Assembly (NCBI GenBank): GCA_948146395.1
Contig: OX411559.1
Span: forward strand, 25,312,010-25,376,009
Reading direction: 5' to 3'
DNA: 64,000 nucleotides
From: Fragum whitleyi
Taxonomy: Eukaryota; Mollusca; Bivalvia; Cardiida; Cardiidae
A program made the translations under genes and the position numbers. Shown piece after piece: positions 35,200 to 47,764 of this stretch (position 1 is its first letter; the number at the start of each line of letters is the position of its first letter). The notes beneath the pieces are model-generated. The model was given only the letters and a program-made list of their open reading frames with translations. It made no database searches and was not told the origin of the DNA.

Positions 35200-35603
35200 A
35201 AAACAGCACCACTTACGAATGCAAACACGTTTCTGCAGGCGACTTCTGCATGCATCACGTGTTCACTCCCCTGAGGTCCCGGCCAGCATTTAGGTCAGCA
35301 CCAAAATTTTACGGTATTTTACTCCACTATTGATTATTTTTGCCGCGTTTATTTTAATGAATGGGTCTACTTTTTTTTAGCGTAATGACACATGTAAGTT
35401 TGTTATCAGAATCCGATGGCGACGATCCCTATATTGAAAGACAGGCAAGCCTGTCTTCAATAAAAATAAACAATTTTCCAAACACAAAAGATCTAATTTC
35501 AATTTATAACATCGAATGGAGACCGAAACGTCGAAACTATAGCATACTTAACCTTTGGCTGCGATGTTTTAAGTCCCAACCGGCTATTTTTCTTGTCCAC
35601 TAG

Positions 35604-36159
35604 TTTATCACTGATAACAAAATATATTTCTTCAAAGTACTTGACATAGTTACTACAACTTTATAGTAGCGCTTCTGTTCTTTTCTGTTCTAAAGTGCGA
35701 TAATTTCACTTGATTGTGGACGAGGTAAGCATCGATGGAGGTAGGTAAACATTTATCTTCTCCTTCTGCTTTTGTCAATTTTCTTAAAAATTGCCTTGCC
35801 ATTAATTTAGTCAAAATATTTTAATGAGAAATAGAACATGAATGAATGAAGCATTATTTAAAGTAGACAATTAAACATTTCAATCTACGTTGGTTTTGTA
35901 AACCTTTGATCTACGGTCTAAGAATAAATCGACGATATAACAAACGTGTTAGATTGTCTAATTACGACTCGGTCTAATCCCAGCGAAGGCAAAAGTTAAT
36001 GATAAGAAATCATGCATGCTTGTACACAATATCTTGATGATATCGCGCATAGATTTTCCTAAGCAATAACTTCGAGACATTTACTTTCTAATTAAAGCTT
36101 CATTGGATAAGACAAAACAGGACAGAACTTTTGTCCTTAAGTATAATTTTATGGGATAC
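35604..36159. other. no gene seen
   Basis: A possible splice donor (GACGAG|GTAAGCATC) lies at 35722-35731 on the plus strand. Nothing else is recognisable. Confidence 0.3.
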
Positions 36160-36476
36160 GTGGGTAATCCTTTATTAGACTACAATGAATATTGTTATTA
36201 GATGAAATGTATGTCTTTTATAGGCACAGGTCATATCTCTTTATGTTATATTGTAACTTAATCATTTTCTCGAAAACATAAAGATGGATATCGACCATAT
36301 TTCGCTTGAGTTATCCTTTGGTAATCCTTTAACAGATTACAAAAACTGAATATTGTGATTAGATGAAAAATATGTCTTTTATTGGCGGAGGTCATTTCTC
36401 TATATGTAATATAGTGGACACTCTCTAAACCATTTTCTCAGAACCTAAAATTTGGATATCAACCAAATCTTAGGCC
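36160..36476. repeat. two tandem copies of a ~157-bp unit
   Basis: Both units contain 'ggtaatccttta', 'ttagatgaaa.tatgtctttta', 'aggtcat.tctct.tatgt' and 'ggatatc.accaaat', the second starting near 36318. Confidence 0.7.
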
Positions 36477-37194
36477 TGTGAAGCTATTTACCTGCTAAAG
36501 TCGCTTGACTTATTGAATTTTAGAAAGATTAAAACTTGATTACCTTTGCCCTAAAAACAACATACTTTCAAAATGGGTTGACTCTTACTTCAGTAAAAAA
36601 CTTTGAACACAAAGAGTCCAAGCTAAACTAGGGATATTTAAATACTAAGGTGACAGTGTGGACAAAAAGAAAGTGCTTCTTTATAACAAACAACAATTTC
36701 GACAATACCTGCCAAAAATAATATTGATGGCTCAGTGTAAAACAGTTGTAACTTCCTATATGCATACTGATCCATTTATATGTTTTTTGTTAATCTTTAA
36801 ATGATATTTATTGGATGAAAAAACTTGTACCTGCAAAAACTTGGACAACATTTTGACTGACACATTAAAAAAGAAAACTCTGCTTTTGTTAAAGTGATGA
36901 TACACTTTTAAAGTTAATAAATATTTTCCCAACATTTTGCAGTTTGTTTTCCGTCATATTGCAGTTATCTACATGAATGTTTCATTGTCAAAACCCATTT
37001 TTCATCCAATAAAAGTCTGGCCACCACATCTCTAATGGAATTATGAATATCTTTGCCCAATTGCATCCTATCGCCAAGATAATTTGGCATTTGAAAAAAA
37101 AACCTACTAGTTCAACTTGTTTTCTTCACATTCTTGAAGACGTTAAAGAGCACCATTATACCGCTAACTCAGAAGTAGAGGAGCATATATTGAT

Positions 37195-37640
37195 TTCATC
37201 ATGTCTGTCTGTCCATTGACCATTTGCTTTCCGCTAGCTAAACGGGGGAGCAATTGACCTGCAATAACGAAACTTTACACAAATGTTGCCCATGACCCAA
37301 AGAAATGCCCTATTATTTTCGAGGTCATACATGTCAAGGCCATAAGTAAGCTTTACCTGTTAACAGTTACCACTCTTATCTAACAACAAATTGACCCAAA
37401 TCATAAAACTTGACACAAATGTTGTCAATGACCCAAGAAAATGCCAAATTTTGGAGTCACGAAGGTCGAAGTCACAATTTACCTTCGTCCAAAAATTTTC
37501 TTGAGATTCCAACTCATGAAGCAAAAGACTTCGCTGCGAAAATAGCATTTCATCAGGGACAAAGCGCTTGTTCAGGTCAGCTTTTCGACAATTATAGTCA
37601 AAATGTAATTCATAACTCAAATTGAGCTGAAGCCATTTGA
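37195..37640. repeat. degenerate ~165-bp tandem repeat with GTCTGTCTGTCC head
   Basis: Two to three units share AACTTTACACAAATGTTGCC / AACTTGACACAAATGTTGTC and 'atgacccaa.aaaatgcc'. The frames at 37360-37650 and 37410-37625 are by-products. 36477-37194 shows no feature. Confidence 0.6.
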
Positions 37641-38390
37641 AAAATTGCATTTTAACTGTTGTGAGTGTATAAGTGTCCGCCTGTGCGTCCTTTAGTCGGC
37701 TGTATGGTCCGTATCATTTTCTTCCTTTTTATCATTTTTCTTTCGTCAGATTCATGCCTGTATAGCAATTTATGGGTTTGAGCATATTTCGTTGGTGAAA
37801 TACATTGATTATATTCGCCCGTAAAAAGTCGCGACCTATTATGTGACCACCTGTGGAGGGCGAGAGGCGTCAGCTTTGTAAGTGGCTTGGGGTCACCGTC
37901 TCTTGAACGCATTCCAACTTATCACTACTTTGAGTACTTTGATTTACACCGTAGTCATAGCAGACTCTTAAAAATCTAGTATTATGTCAACATTAAATGG
38001 TTTGAGACTCACACAAACTTTCATTTAATCCGTCGGGAAATTCATAAGTCATAGCAAAAGTCCACTTAAATTTTGATCCACCCTCGTACATCATTTTTTT
38101 TCATCCAGAGCATTTTACCTACAATATTGCACAAATTGGTTTCCAAATCATCTTCTTGAATTTGATTTTTATTCTCAATTTTTGTTATTTTGCTGCAAAT
38201 AGATAATGTACTGAAAGCACTTATACTGGGAAATAGCCCTGGTAGGACATTGCCCTGGTAATGTTGGGTACCTTTCAGCAGATACCAAACTCAAGGTCAT
38301 CGGTCGATGTCAAGGTCATATTTCCAAGGTTATTTTCAGATTTCTTCTGAGCAGAACTCTTAAACAATGGTTGCATTCAATATTCTTTTT

Positions 38391-38787
38391 AATAATATGA
38401 CCTACGTCGCGAGAGTGAAATGACCCCATTGAATATTTTTGATATTACACGGATGTTTTGTCACTAGTAGGATAACTATGCAATTGAGTCAAGAATGTAT
38501 AACAACGTTATATTTTCATAATGAAAATGACAACATGATGCATTTGCAGATGTCTTTCACAAACGGCGTTTTATGTTTAGCGGAAAATTAAAATCTAATA
38601 ATTTCCGGAATTTCCTCGCCTTTTTGCAAAAAATTCAGGTCATAAAATAAATAGAATATCAAATCTGTGGTCATAAATACCATATATTTTTACTCGTGGC
38701 TTTGCCATTCTTTAGAATTTAACTGTTGTTTACTAATTGAAATATAAATCGATCTTGCTATTAAACAAACGATTATCCTTTATTTTT
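38391..38787 (+). mobile_element. chimeric foldback element: family C body with family A foldback
   Basis: The left part follows family C (AATATGACCTACGTCGCGAG, ATTACACGGATGTTTTGTCA, 'ttcaggtcataaaat'). From about 38680 the sequence follows the family A foldback (TTTTTACTCGTGGCTTTGCC at the tip, then ATATAAATCGATCTTGC and ACAAACGATTATCCTTTAT at the end). It is degenerate. 37913-38390 holds a family J-like fragment and nothing else. Confidence 0.6.
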
Positions 38788-39004
38788 TGTAACAAGAGAC
38801 TCAATAGTCCGGTTTCGCTCCATTTGCTTTCAATATATGAATGAGAAATTTGTAAAGAGGCCAAAAGACGGACATAAAATGGTAGGCTAAACCTTATATA
38901 AAAAGCTATTTTGAAAAAAATATTCTTTTAAATAGGCATAGTTTTCTTTTTTGTGAGATAGATATATCTTGATGGATCTTTAACAATGAAACAATACCTA
39001 TATA

Positions 39005-39589
39005 TAAACTGAAACCAACTTCTAATCGGTCACTGCATGTTTTCCTCTTTTCGACACATTTACAATAAAAGAATTGAATAGAATATTACGTTCATGCAAA
39101 GACAAATCAATTCCGAGGATTTTGGTGAAAGAATTGTGAGAAAAGAACCGACAGAACGATTGTAACAGACAAAAGAAGTCACCAACCCTACATAGAAAAA
39201 GTCTCATAACTCGCAAAATGCAGGGAATTTTCAAAATTTCTGTCGAAGAAATACCGTTATGTTGATGAAAAAGTACTACGATTTCGATGCTTTACAGGTA
39301 GCTGAATACAAATAAGTTAAGAAAACATTATCTAAGACGTTCATTTGCGTAAATGAGGTGAATTTGTTAAATTTACCCCACCCACCAATGTTAATTTTGA
39401 AATTGGGGTACTCATGTTCTTTTGCAAGTTAAATTGATTTCCCTGGAGAATTTTTTGATGCATTTTGGTTTTGCTATCTACCAAGTGCAAGGGCTATTGG
39501 AAATCATCAAATACTTGTATCTTTAACATTATTAAGCATTACTTTTCGTACTTTATTTGGGTGACCGATTAGAAGTTGGTTTAAGTTTA
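39005..39589. mobile_element. TIR element, 585 bp, unclassified
   Basis: Terminal inverted repeats of about 28 bp (AACCAACTTCTAATCGGTCAC at 39013-39032, complement at 39561-39581; one interior mismatch further out). No target duplication could be fixed and no transposase is seen. The minus frame at 39022-39234 starts inside the element and is not supported. Confidence 0.65.
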
Positions 39590-40261
39590 GCATGAAAATT
39601 GAAGATCATTCTCATGAACATAAGCCCGGCCAGGCCACAGCCATATATGATTTTAATCAAAGTTCTGTTGGTTTTACCAAAGGAATAGTATCCTGCCACG
39701 TTTGATCGAATTGGTACAATGGTTTGGAAGAAGAACTTTTTAGCTCACCTGAGCCAAACGAGCTCAAGGAACTTTTAGTACGAGGGATGTTCAATTTTTA
39801 TCCGGATTAGGTCAATAAATCTTCATTAATTTATTCGATATGTGAATAAAGAATACTTATATTAACAGGACATGGAAGAAGGGTGAATTCAGTCTTTCCG
39901 TTATAAAGCTGTGCTTTTATGGTTTGTATAAAGGTAAATCGAATTGTGAAAATTAAAGTTCACAGAAAGGTGCCCCTTAAAAAATCGCCTATATCTTCCA
40001 GAGACTCGGCAATTGACGTCCCTAAAGTTGCTTGGATAAGTGTCTCTCTCTCTGTTGTTCTTCCTCTTATATCACGGGGCACAGAAGCATCTTCACCGAT
40101 GAAAATAAAGCATTAGGAAGACTGAACCATTCCCTTTCAGTGTTACAAGTATTTGATTTATGTCTTTCGGTATTTCGTAGATTTCGAATAGAATCAAATT
40201 TCCGAGCATTCATTTGACGTAGTCTAGAACGTTCCGAAACACTTACTTCGCCACATTTTAA

Positions 40262-40809
40262 AGCTGCTCTTTCACAGATTTTCACAGAAAAATATAAAAC
40301 TTGTTCTTAGATTTGGAAATGTGTGTATTTTTAGACGATTAAGAATGGACCAAGGGCAATGGCACTAAAGCCGACATATTTCAATAATTTTGTAACTTAT
40401 TTTTTCGAAGCTGCACGGTCAGTAAGGGTTCCAGTCTATTTATTTCGAGTCTATTAATTTCAAAATCATTACTTTCCGTGAATAGTCTTTAATTTTTGCT
40501 TGTAATGATATGAAGTTTCCAGCCATCAAATACTTTTACCATCATCTTTGATTAAACAAGACAAACATGCAGAATTCACATGCATAAATAGTTTGCTTGA
40601 AATTGAAGAATAATTTTTAAGGCGTTAGTAGTTGCTTTATTTTTTCTGAATGATTTTCGCTAAATTCAGAAATATCAGTCTTTCTTTCAATGCATTGCCA
40701 GCCTGAATCGTATTATTTTCAAGGCTTCAAGATGATAAGGTCATTGCTTCCAATCAATTTTACAAAAAAATTCAAAAATCACATTTTCTCGATCTGTGAA
40801 AGAGCAGCT
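40262..40809. mobile_element. TTAA-flanked MITE, family N, copy 2
   Basis: Termini AGCTGCTCTTTCACAG and CTGTGAAAGAGCAGCT are perfect inverted repeats flanked by TTAA (40258-40261 and 40810-40813). The interior is the reverse complement of 5325-5852 ('tcaataattttgtaacttat', 'ttgcttgtaatgatatga'). Confidence 0.85.
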
Positions 40810-40989
40810 TTAAACAAACCCTATCGAAAAATTATACGGTCAAATTACTTCAAATTAAGACAATGCATTTTTAATACTTATTCCAGAAACTCAACTAATT
40901 TTCAAGTTTTTCAACAATAAGAAAAGAAAGAATGTTTAAAAACGAAGACCAAATATATGGATTATTTTATCTGCTGCGCCGGGTACTCG

Positions 40990-41214
40990 TTATCATGGCA
41001 TTTTATATGGCAGATGCGCGAGCGCTTTGTTCGATAACTATACTAATTTTACATAACCATATGTAGATTGAATTCCGACAGCGAATGATACCCGATTTTG
41101 TTTGATTGCTTCAAAAATAAGATTTTGCGAGGAAAATCCGATTAATTTTTTATCAACCCTCGTATCCCCCTAATTCCATTATCCGCCGTCAACAATCTTA
41201 TAAACTTCTTCTTC
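40990..41214. other. no feature seen
   Basis: Short intergenic stretch without recognisable signals. Confidence 0.3.
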
Positions 41215-42830
41215 TCATAAACCACTAGGCCGATTTCTTACTTTACCAGAAGGTTGCTTGGGTGCCACTTTTCAGTTATTGTTTGCGAAATTATGATTGG
41301 CCAATAAATATGGGCGTGGCATGGTGTGGCATTTTTTTTACTTTTTAAATTTTTGAACAACATCTCCATCTGAACTACTGAGCACTGGGTCGACTGGGTC
41401 GACTTCAATGAAATTTTGCCTAATGTTCCTTGGGCGATCCTTTTGGGAAATTTGTTTTTTATTCTTTATTGGACCATAAATATGGGCCTGGCAGGGGGGG
41501 GGGGGGGGCTTTTTTGATTCCAAACTCTTGGAACGACATCTCCCCTTCAACCATTGGACTGATTTCAATGAAAATTAACTAAAATGTTCCTTTGGTGACC
41601 TTTTCTTAAAAAAATATACGCGAAGTTTTGATTGGCCCATAAATATGGGCGTTGCAGGGCGGGCTTATTTGAGCCCGAGATCTTTGAACGGCATCTCCTG
41701 CTGAACCACTGGGCTGATTTCAACGAAACTTAACCAGATTGTTCCTTTGGTGACCCTTTTCAAAAAAAACTGTTCGCGGAAATTGGATGGGCCCATAAAT
41801 ATGGGCGCGGCAGAATGGAGCTTATTTTTAGTCTCCTCAATAATGAATGGTTTCGCAGGGCCTATTTCCACTTTAAATTCTTGGAATAATATCTCCCCTT
41901 TAACAATAAGGCAAATGTAAATAAATCAATGCCAGAAAGCTACTTGGATAATATCCACTGAACCAATTATGTTCAGATGAGCGGTTTAGGGCTATCTGGT
42001 CCTTTTGTTTTAAATTTCTTCAGAAAAGGATCACCAACTAAACATTCATGCCATTTTTCATTAATATTGGCGGAATTGTTCGGGAGGAGAAGGTTTTTGA
42101 ATGATTTTATTGTGAAAATGAGCAAATTTCTTGAGCATTAAATGGCATTGGTTACTCAAAGGACAATCATGCCAAGCTTTTTTGAAATAAAAAAATTGTT
42201 AGGGACAAAATTCATTTTTAAGATTTCATGAAAAAGATAAAAACCGCCTTAAACACAGGGTGGATTTCAAATAAATTAAAATCTTTAGTGAAAATAAGGC
42301 TTCAACTGCCACACCCCTTTTTGGGTGGGTAAATTAGCTTTCTTGAACAACAAAAGATGAGGGTCACCTAAGGAACATTCATGCCATTAAATTATTAGCC
42401 AATAGTTTTGGAGGAGAAAATATTCATACATTTTAATAGTGCAAATATGCCCGTCCTACCTTGCCCATTATTGGGGGGCCGATCCAAATTTCTTGATAGA
42501 TTCCAGAAGAGGGTCACCAAAGGATCATTCATGCCAAATTTCAGTGAAATCGGGCCAATGTTTGGATGGAGAAGATTTTTAAAGATATTATAATGAAAAA
42601 AGACCGACCTACCACACCATATATTTTGCCAATCTTATTTTCTTTAGAACAACTTTAGAAAAGGCTAATCCTTGAATCATTTCTGTCAGGTTTCGTCGAC
42701 ATCCGCCCGTTTGTTACGGGGTAGAAGATATTTAAAGAAAATTATATGCACGGACGGACGAATGGACGGCGGATACACCGACATGACAATAGCTCGCTGG
42801 CATATTGCCAGAGGAGCTAAATATTAAAAA
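41215..42830. repeat. degenerate tandem array in two opposing orientations (family G)
   Basis: From about 41215 to 41880, four units of about 165 bp share GATTGGCCCATAAATATGGG, 'aacgacatctcc', 'ctgatttcaatgaaa' and 'aatgttcctttggtgacc'. From about 42010 to 42720 related phrases occur in reverse orientation ('gggtcaccaaaggatcattc', 'catgccaaatttcagtgaaatc'). A GGACGGACGAATGGACGG tail lies at 42751-42768. The single-frame ORFs here are repeat artefacts. Confidence 0.7.
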
Positions 42831-42899
42831 TGCTTGTCAGTAATGAGTTTCATAAGTCCCAGAAGAAAAAAATCTTATTTATTCCTTATGAAATAATTT

Positions 42900-43241
42900 T
42901 GTCCCCCGCCATTTTCGGAGACAGATGGGTGTAAAACTTTGCGAATATTTGTCGGTCGGAAGGTCGGTCAGTCGGTAGACAATTCCTAGTCCGGATGATA
43001 GCTCAAGACATAACTGACACGCGGTCACCAAGGTTGAAGATATTCCCGATATATTCATTAAAATTCAAGGTCATTGGCAGATAGGCTAAATATACGTAAA
43101 TACATAAGCCCGTATATATACTTAAAAGACAATTGACCTAGGGTCACCAAAATAGTTGAAAGTCACATCCAGTTTTTGACGAACCCTTTTGTTTTGAGAG
43201 AAATCCATTAAAGATAAAGGCCACTTGGAGACCTTACTATA
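42900..43241. repeat. tandem repeat (family Q), left part
   Basis: Two units with GACCTAGGGTCACCAAAATA, 'tatatatacttaaaag' and 'gagagaaatccattaaag', headed by a GGTCGGTCAGTCGGT minisatellite (42953-42977). The array continues at 44487-44541 and 55651-55980, having been split by the mariner and D insertions. Confidence 0.6.
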
Positions 43242-44486
43242 CGAGGGGGTATCAAAAAGTTCTGAGACAATTGCAATATCTTTTGTATCATCCAAAAGAT
43301 TTTGATGAAATTGTCAGTAATTATTCGTGTGGATGTGAGTGCTAATTATACAAACATGCAACCAAATATGACAACGCGTCTGGTAAGGAACCGTCGTCAT
43401 GGAAACCGAACAATGCGCTTTTTGGGACACTTAAAGTTTTAAACTAGCTATTGAGAATATTTCCACATAAAACGCGCAATTCACAAGTGACTAACAAGAT
43501 TCTTTTTGTTTTGAAATAAGGATTGAAAGGACAATTAGTGTGCTTGCAACCATGAGGTTTACTAAAAGGACTCGAAGCTGGAAGAGTTCTAATCAACAAA
43601 GACGACGTCCTATTTCCGGAAAGAATGTAACGTCGGGGTACATGATAAGGTATATATATAATACGTACTTAGTGTATTATATGAAAAAAAATATTTTACG
43701 AGGTTAGGAGAATTGATCATTGTCGAGGCTCTGCCGAGACAATTATCAATTATCACAACCTCGTAAGATATTTTTTTTCATACAATACACTTAGTACGTA
43801 TTATATTTATCTTATAACCTATGTTTATCTTGTTTTCATCGGTGTTTCTAAATGAAATCGAGTTTCCAAAAATAACTAACAATTTAACATTGGTCTAAAA
43901 ATAACCATGTGATATCATAAAAAATATCATACGGGATGTTATCATACGGATATATGTATAGTTATAAGATGATATTACAACTGATATGGGCTATTCTGGG
44001 GTTGTTTTATTAAAAACTTATCGAAGATTGATAACTGTGTTCCCCCTGCTTGGAATTTTTACTGCGTTTTGAGTGTAAATGAAATTGTCTATTGTAGATG
44101 TTATCGCAATAGTCAAACGTCCGTCTTTTAACGAGTTTTATTTGAAAAAAAAGTTGTATGTATTTGTGAAGATGTGCACTTACCTTTTGGAAAGATTTAA
44201 TTGGTGGGATTTGATAGGAGTTCACAGTTAATAAAATATAAAAACAGTGCTGACAAAAGTAATCAAGAGTGCTTCTGACGTCCATGACGTCTCCATTTTG
44301 CCCCGAGACGCCGCACCCACCTTAACTCAAATTGGCATTGAATTGAGTGTATTCATAGTTTTCTATTGAAACTTGATATAGTCTTTGTCAGAGGGAGTAC
44401 AATTGAACTCATGAAAATTTCAAAGTCGTCGGACATCTACGCTGGAAAATATGATTGGAGTCTCAAAACTTTTTGATAGCCCCTCG
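43242..44486. mobile_element. mariner-type element, coding region destroyed
   Basis: Termini CGAGGGGGTATCAAAAAGTT and the complement of CGAGGGGCTATCAAAAAGTT at 44467-44486 are typical mariner inverted repeats. TA flanks both sides (43240-43241 and 44487-44488). The length of 1245 bp is near the family norm, but about 320 bp of this is a nested family B MITE and no transposase frame survives. It is inactive. Confidence 0.88.
43655..43972 (-). mobile_element. bipartite foldback MITE, family B, copy 4 (reversed), nested in mariner
   Basis: The foldback begins TATAATACGTACTTAGTG. The tip reads GA-GGC-TCT-GCC-GA (perfect). The body is bounded by CTTATAACC and GTTATAAGAT. Its presence inside the mariner dates B transposition after the mariner insertion. 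Confidence 0.8.
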
Positions 44487-44543
44487 TATATACTTAAAAG
44501 CCTCTGGATTATAACGCGATTTGTTATAGACCTAGGGTTACAT

Positions 44544-44697
44544 AAATAGAGAATAATAGGTTAGTGTCTTAGATGGGTCAAGTTTATCGGGCGAGGCGTA
44601 GGAATTTATTAGGTGAGCCGCAGGCGAACCTAATAAATTCCGAAGCCGAGCCCGATAAACTTGACCCATCTAAGACACTAACCTATTATTCTATTTA
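44544..44697. repeat. foldback of the D element
   Basis: Arms of about 47 bp (AATAGAGAATAATAGGTTAG inward and its complement) are almost identical. The inner part continues in imperfect pairing to a tip reading GA-GCC-GCA-GGC-GA (44613-44625). On the other strand this is the same TC-GCC-TGC-GGC-TC form as in families A, B and C. The outer end (AATAGAGAATAAT) resembles the family A and C ends (ATAGAGGATAAT and ATAGAGGATATT). Confidence 0.8.
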
Positions 44698-44980
44698 TCC
44701 TGTTACCATCAATTGGTAGCGGAAAATAAATGGGTGTAATAAAAAAATCCAATTTTAAATTCCGCGCCGAAAGAGGTGGGCGGAGTTTGGTTGGTGTCAA
44801 TATCTCAACCGACAGAAGGGTCACAAAAATAGTTCCTAATTAAAACCAAGATTTCGACTCAAAATACCAATAAATGGAGCTACGACGTGTTCAAAATTAA
44901 TTGAAAGATAAAATTAAAGTTTTTCTGAGCATTTGAAGTGCCTCAAACTGTGTATGTTTGTCTTCGCTTCGGAAATACAC

Positions 44981-45226
44981 TGTTGTGTTTTTTTAATCAC
45001 ACAACACACATGGCACAATGCATGTGCAATGTTAAAAACAGGTATGTTAAAAACAAGTGATAAGTTTTAATACTTACCTTTTGGTTCTCCGCAGAGCAAC
45101 TCAAAACACGTCTGTTATCATTCACATCATGGCTAGAAGAGACTGGTGCACGTGTTTTTCGTGCGTTTTCCCGCCCTTTGTCACACTCCAGTGGATGTGA
45201 CGGAAGTGGTTTTAAAAGTCACAACA
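44981..45226 (-). repeat. LTR (3' LTR of the minus-strand retrotransposon)
   Basis: 246 bp, TG...CA ends (TGTTGTG to CACAACA). About 96% identical by eye to 51661-51904. Next to it, on the element strand, is the purine-rich GGCATGGGAGGAA (45227-45239), a likely polypurine tract. ACAC (44977-44980) matches ACAC at 51905-51908 as a 4-bp target duplication. Confidence 0.88.
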
Positions 45227-45403
45227 TTCCTCCCATGCCTAAAAATGGGCTTTCTTTCCATATGCTAAGTTTCGGTCCTAGCAAATAAGGTTTCTAGGTA
45301 ATATTGGAGTGCATGTTTTTAAGTTACAGGAATGAGCCAAATCTCCTGCAACTATTTACTGGAAAGCGATTCTATAAGTGCATGTGATAGTGAATAATTT
45401 ATT

Positions 45404-45590
45404 CCAGTTGTAACTGGAATGTCAAATATATTTGTTCCAGATAAGCTGGAACACCACATGAATCTATTTTTTCCTTTGTTATCAGGAACTTCATGTGAAA
45501 ACAACCCCTGATGATCAGAAGTTTTCAAAAGGAATGTTCCAGAGCTAGCTGGAACCCCCTCTAGCTTAGTGGTTCCAAAGTTACTTGGAA
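45404..45590. repeat. four short TTCCAG-n-CTGGAA palindromes
   Basis: TTCCAGTTGTAACTGGAA (about 45404), GTTCCAGATAAGCTGGAAC (about 45436), GTTCCAGAGCTAGCTGGAAC (about 45536) and GTTCCAAAGTTACTTGGAAC (about 45571). The arms are conserved while the loops differ. Confidence 0.85.
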
Positions 45591-46313
45591 CTATTTTAGT
45601 TAACATTATGCAGCTCAAGGGAGTTCAAGGTTATATTTCCTAAAAATACTCTAGGAATTTCTCAAGAAATATGAGACCTTAGTCAGAACTATTTTTCTAA
45701 AAATTTAGATTTTGCTTTATGGAAATTATAGTTTTGGCTTGAAGGAAATGGGTATTTATGCCACTTTTGAAATCGTTCAGTTTTGCATCATCTGGAGTCT
45801 GATTCAAAGAGTCTAGATATAATTTTATTAAGCTGATTTTACATGAAAGGGTAACAACACATTGAGTTGGGCAGAGTAATAAACTATTGAAGTAATAAAT
45901 AGACTTACCTCAGCAACCTAAGATTTCTGTTATTATTGGATATATAGACTAAAGGGCATGAAATCACAAGAATAAGGACCTTAACTTTTATTGATTTCAG
46001 CTTAAAAGGAAATATTTTTCTCCAAAAAGTAAATTCATTCCTATTCCGTAATAATAATGTTTTCTTTTTAAGCTATCTATGATCCATAGAATTAGTTTAG
46101 CCTCAATCCAGAGAATTAACAGGGAAATTTACTAAAATTTATTAAGGGTTTCAATGATTTTAAGATTGTAAGTTAATAAATGCTATTAGTGTTAAGATCA
46201 AAATATTATTGACAAAATGATAAAATCAAATCAATTTTGTTGCTGAGGAGAGTCAATTTTACTTGCCGAAATTGCTTGACAATTTGACAATTGCATTTTC
46301 TATGAGATCAATT

Positions 46314-47321
46314 TTAGTCTCTAAAGTTTGGATTTTGCCTTCCAAACTTGTCTTTTTCGCTAGAGGGGTCCTTATTAATTGGGGACTTAGTTATAAGCTT
46401 AACACAAGGCCTTTTTGAGTCTGACCTGGTAGATACCATGGGAACGGCCATGATAGCACAGTAATCATCACTATCTACCTCTGAAGAGCACATATCAAAA
46501 TGGACATTTTGCGATTCAGCCCCATCATGAAATCTGAAGGGCCTAGGTCTGCCAAAGATGATTTCTCTATTGAGCTGGCAATTCCTTACCAGCTCAATGG
46601 CCTGTTCAATGTTATTTGGCCCAGCATTAGCAGCATATGCTGCTGCCTCCTTATCATGGCAACCCTGGCAGAACCTTTTCAACGCCATCCCATATATATG
46701 CTCATTGGTCATATGCTTGAATGCCTCTGATGCAAGCTCAGTAACCCTCTGTCCCCATTCTGGAAGGGTTCGGCTTTTGTTTAGCCCCTTGAAATTCCAG
46801 AATTAGATTTTCAGTGATGTCACTGAAATCAAAGCGTCTCTTAAATCTTACAGCTAATCGCTCAAATGTGATGTTCGGCTCTTGATCAATCAAAAGTGAA
46901 TAGAAATCATCTACCTTTCCTTCAAAGAGCCCACATAATCTCCCTTTTTTCAGAGGATCAATTGCATTCTTCCCAAAAGATATTTAAAGTTAGTATAAAA
47001 TGAATGCCACTTTCCCTCCCAATCAAATGAGATAGGAATAGGGACACTCCTTGGTGCCTTTGGTTTTGCCCCTTTGTCATTGCTCATACACATATACGGA
47101 CAACCATCATCACTCTCTGACCCACTATTCATCATAGGATGTAATTGTGTAGTGGGCTTCAATGTTTTATTGTAAGAGTCTTCAATGGGCTGAGTTTCCC
47201 GCTGAGCTAGAAAATTTCCTGTTGGTTCCAGATCTATATGCTGGAACGTCATGAGACGCTTCAGGTTCCTGTTTAACAGAATGGAACCTTTCATCACCTT
47301 GAATCTTATTATAGGAATCAA
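46314..47321 (-). pseudogene. gag remnant of the LTR retrotransposon, frameshifted
   Basis: Two open blocks on the minus strand carry Gag-like sequence. The upstream block (47321-46950) contains SFDWEGKWHSFYTNFKYLLG, the W-x-x-F capsid entry. The downstream block (46712-46314) contains MALKRFCQGCHDKEAAAYAA and a following NIEQAIELVR helix, both typical of molluscan Gypsy-type Gag. The roughly 240 bp between them are also Gag-like but lie in other frames, so at least two frameshifts are needed, one near 46965 and one in a G run near 46785. No zinc knuckle follows; the tail is Ser/Lys-rich. The protein is not functional as written. Confidence 0.7.
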
Positions 47322-47764
47322 ACATTTTGTTAAGGGAATGCAAGTCCATCCCAGCTTGTGACTAACTGGGTACCATCCCAGATGTAGGACAGACTTTTAT
47401 TCATGTTCGTAACCATCACAAAAACCTGATTCATTTGAATATGTTTCAAGTTTCCGAGGTTTTGTTGTTTTTCTTATAAGATTTGACAATTTAAATTGGG
47501 AATTTGTACTTATCTATTGAGAGTCAATTTTATTTTACGCCTAGCTGGATTACTATTAATATCACAGGAACTCATAAGGTTTGAAGTTAGGTTCTACACT
47601 GGTTTATGCTAATGGGATATTTATAGATATTTGCTAGTTCCGATTACTAGATAAATAAGATATTTTGAAGGTTTTAATTTTTTTTTTTAAAAGCAGAGTA
47701 CATGTTTTGTGATTTATTTCCAAAAGCCTGAATCCTACAATACTTTCGTGTTTCATAATTACGG

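Noticed and set aside
37652..37912. 86-codon basic minus frame (MRSRDGDPKPLTKL...)
   Set aside because: It adjoins a degenerate tandem repeat and shows no domain or splice signals.
46500..46806. Two plus-strand frames of 76 and 82 codons
   Set aside because: They are antisense to the gag remnant.
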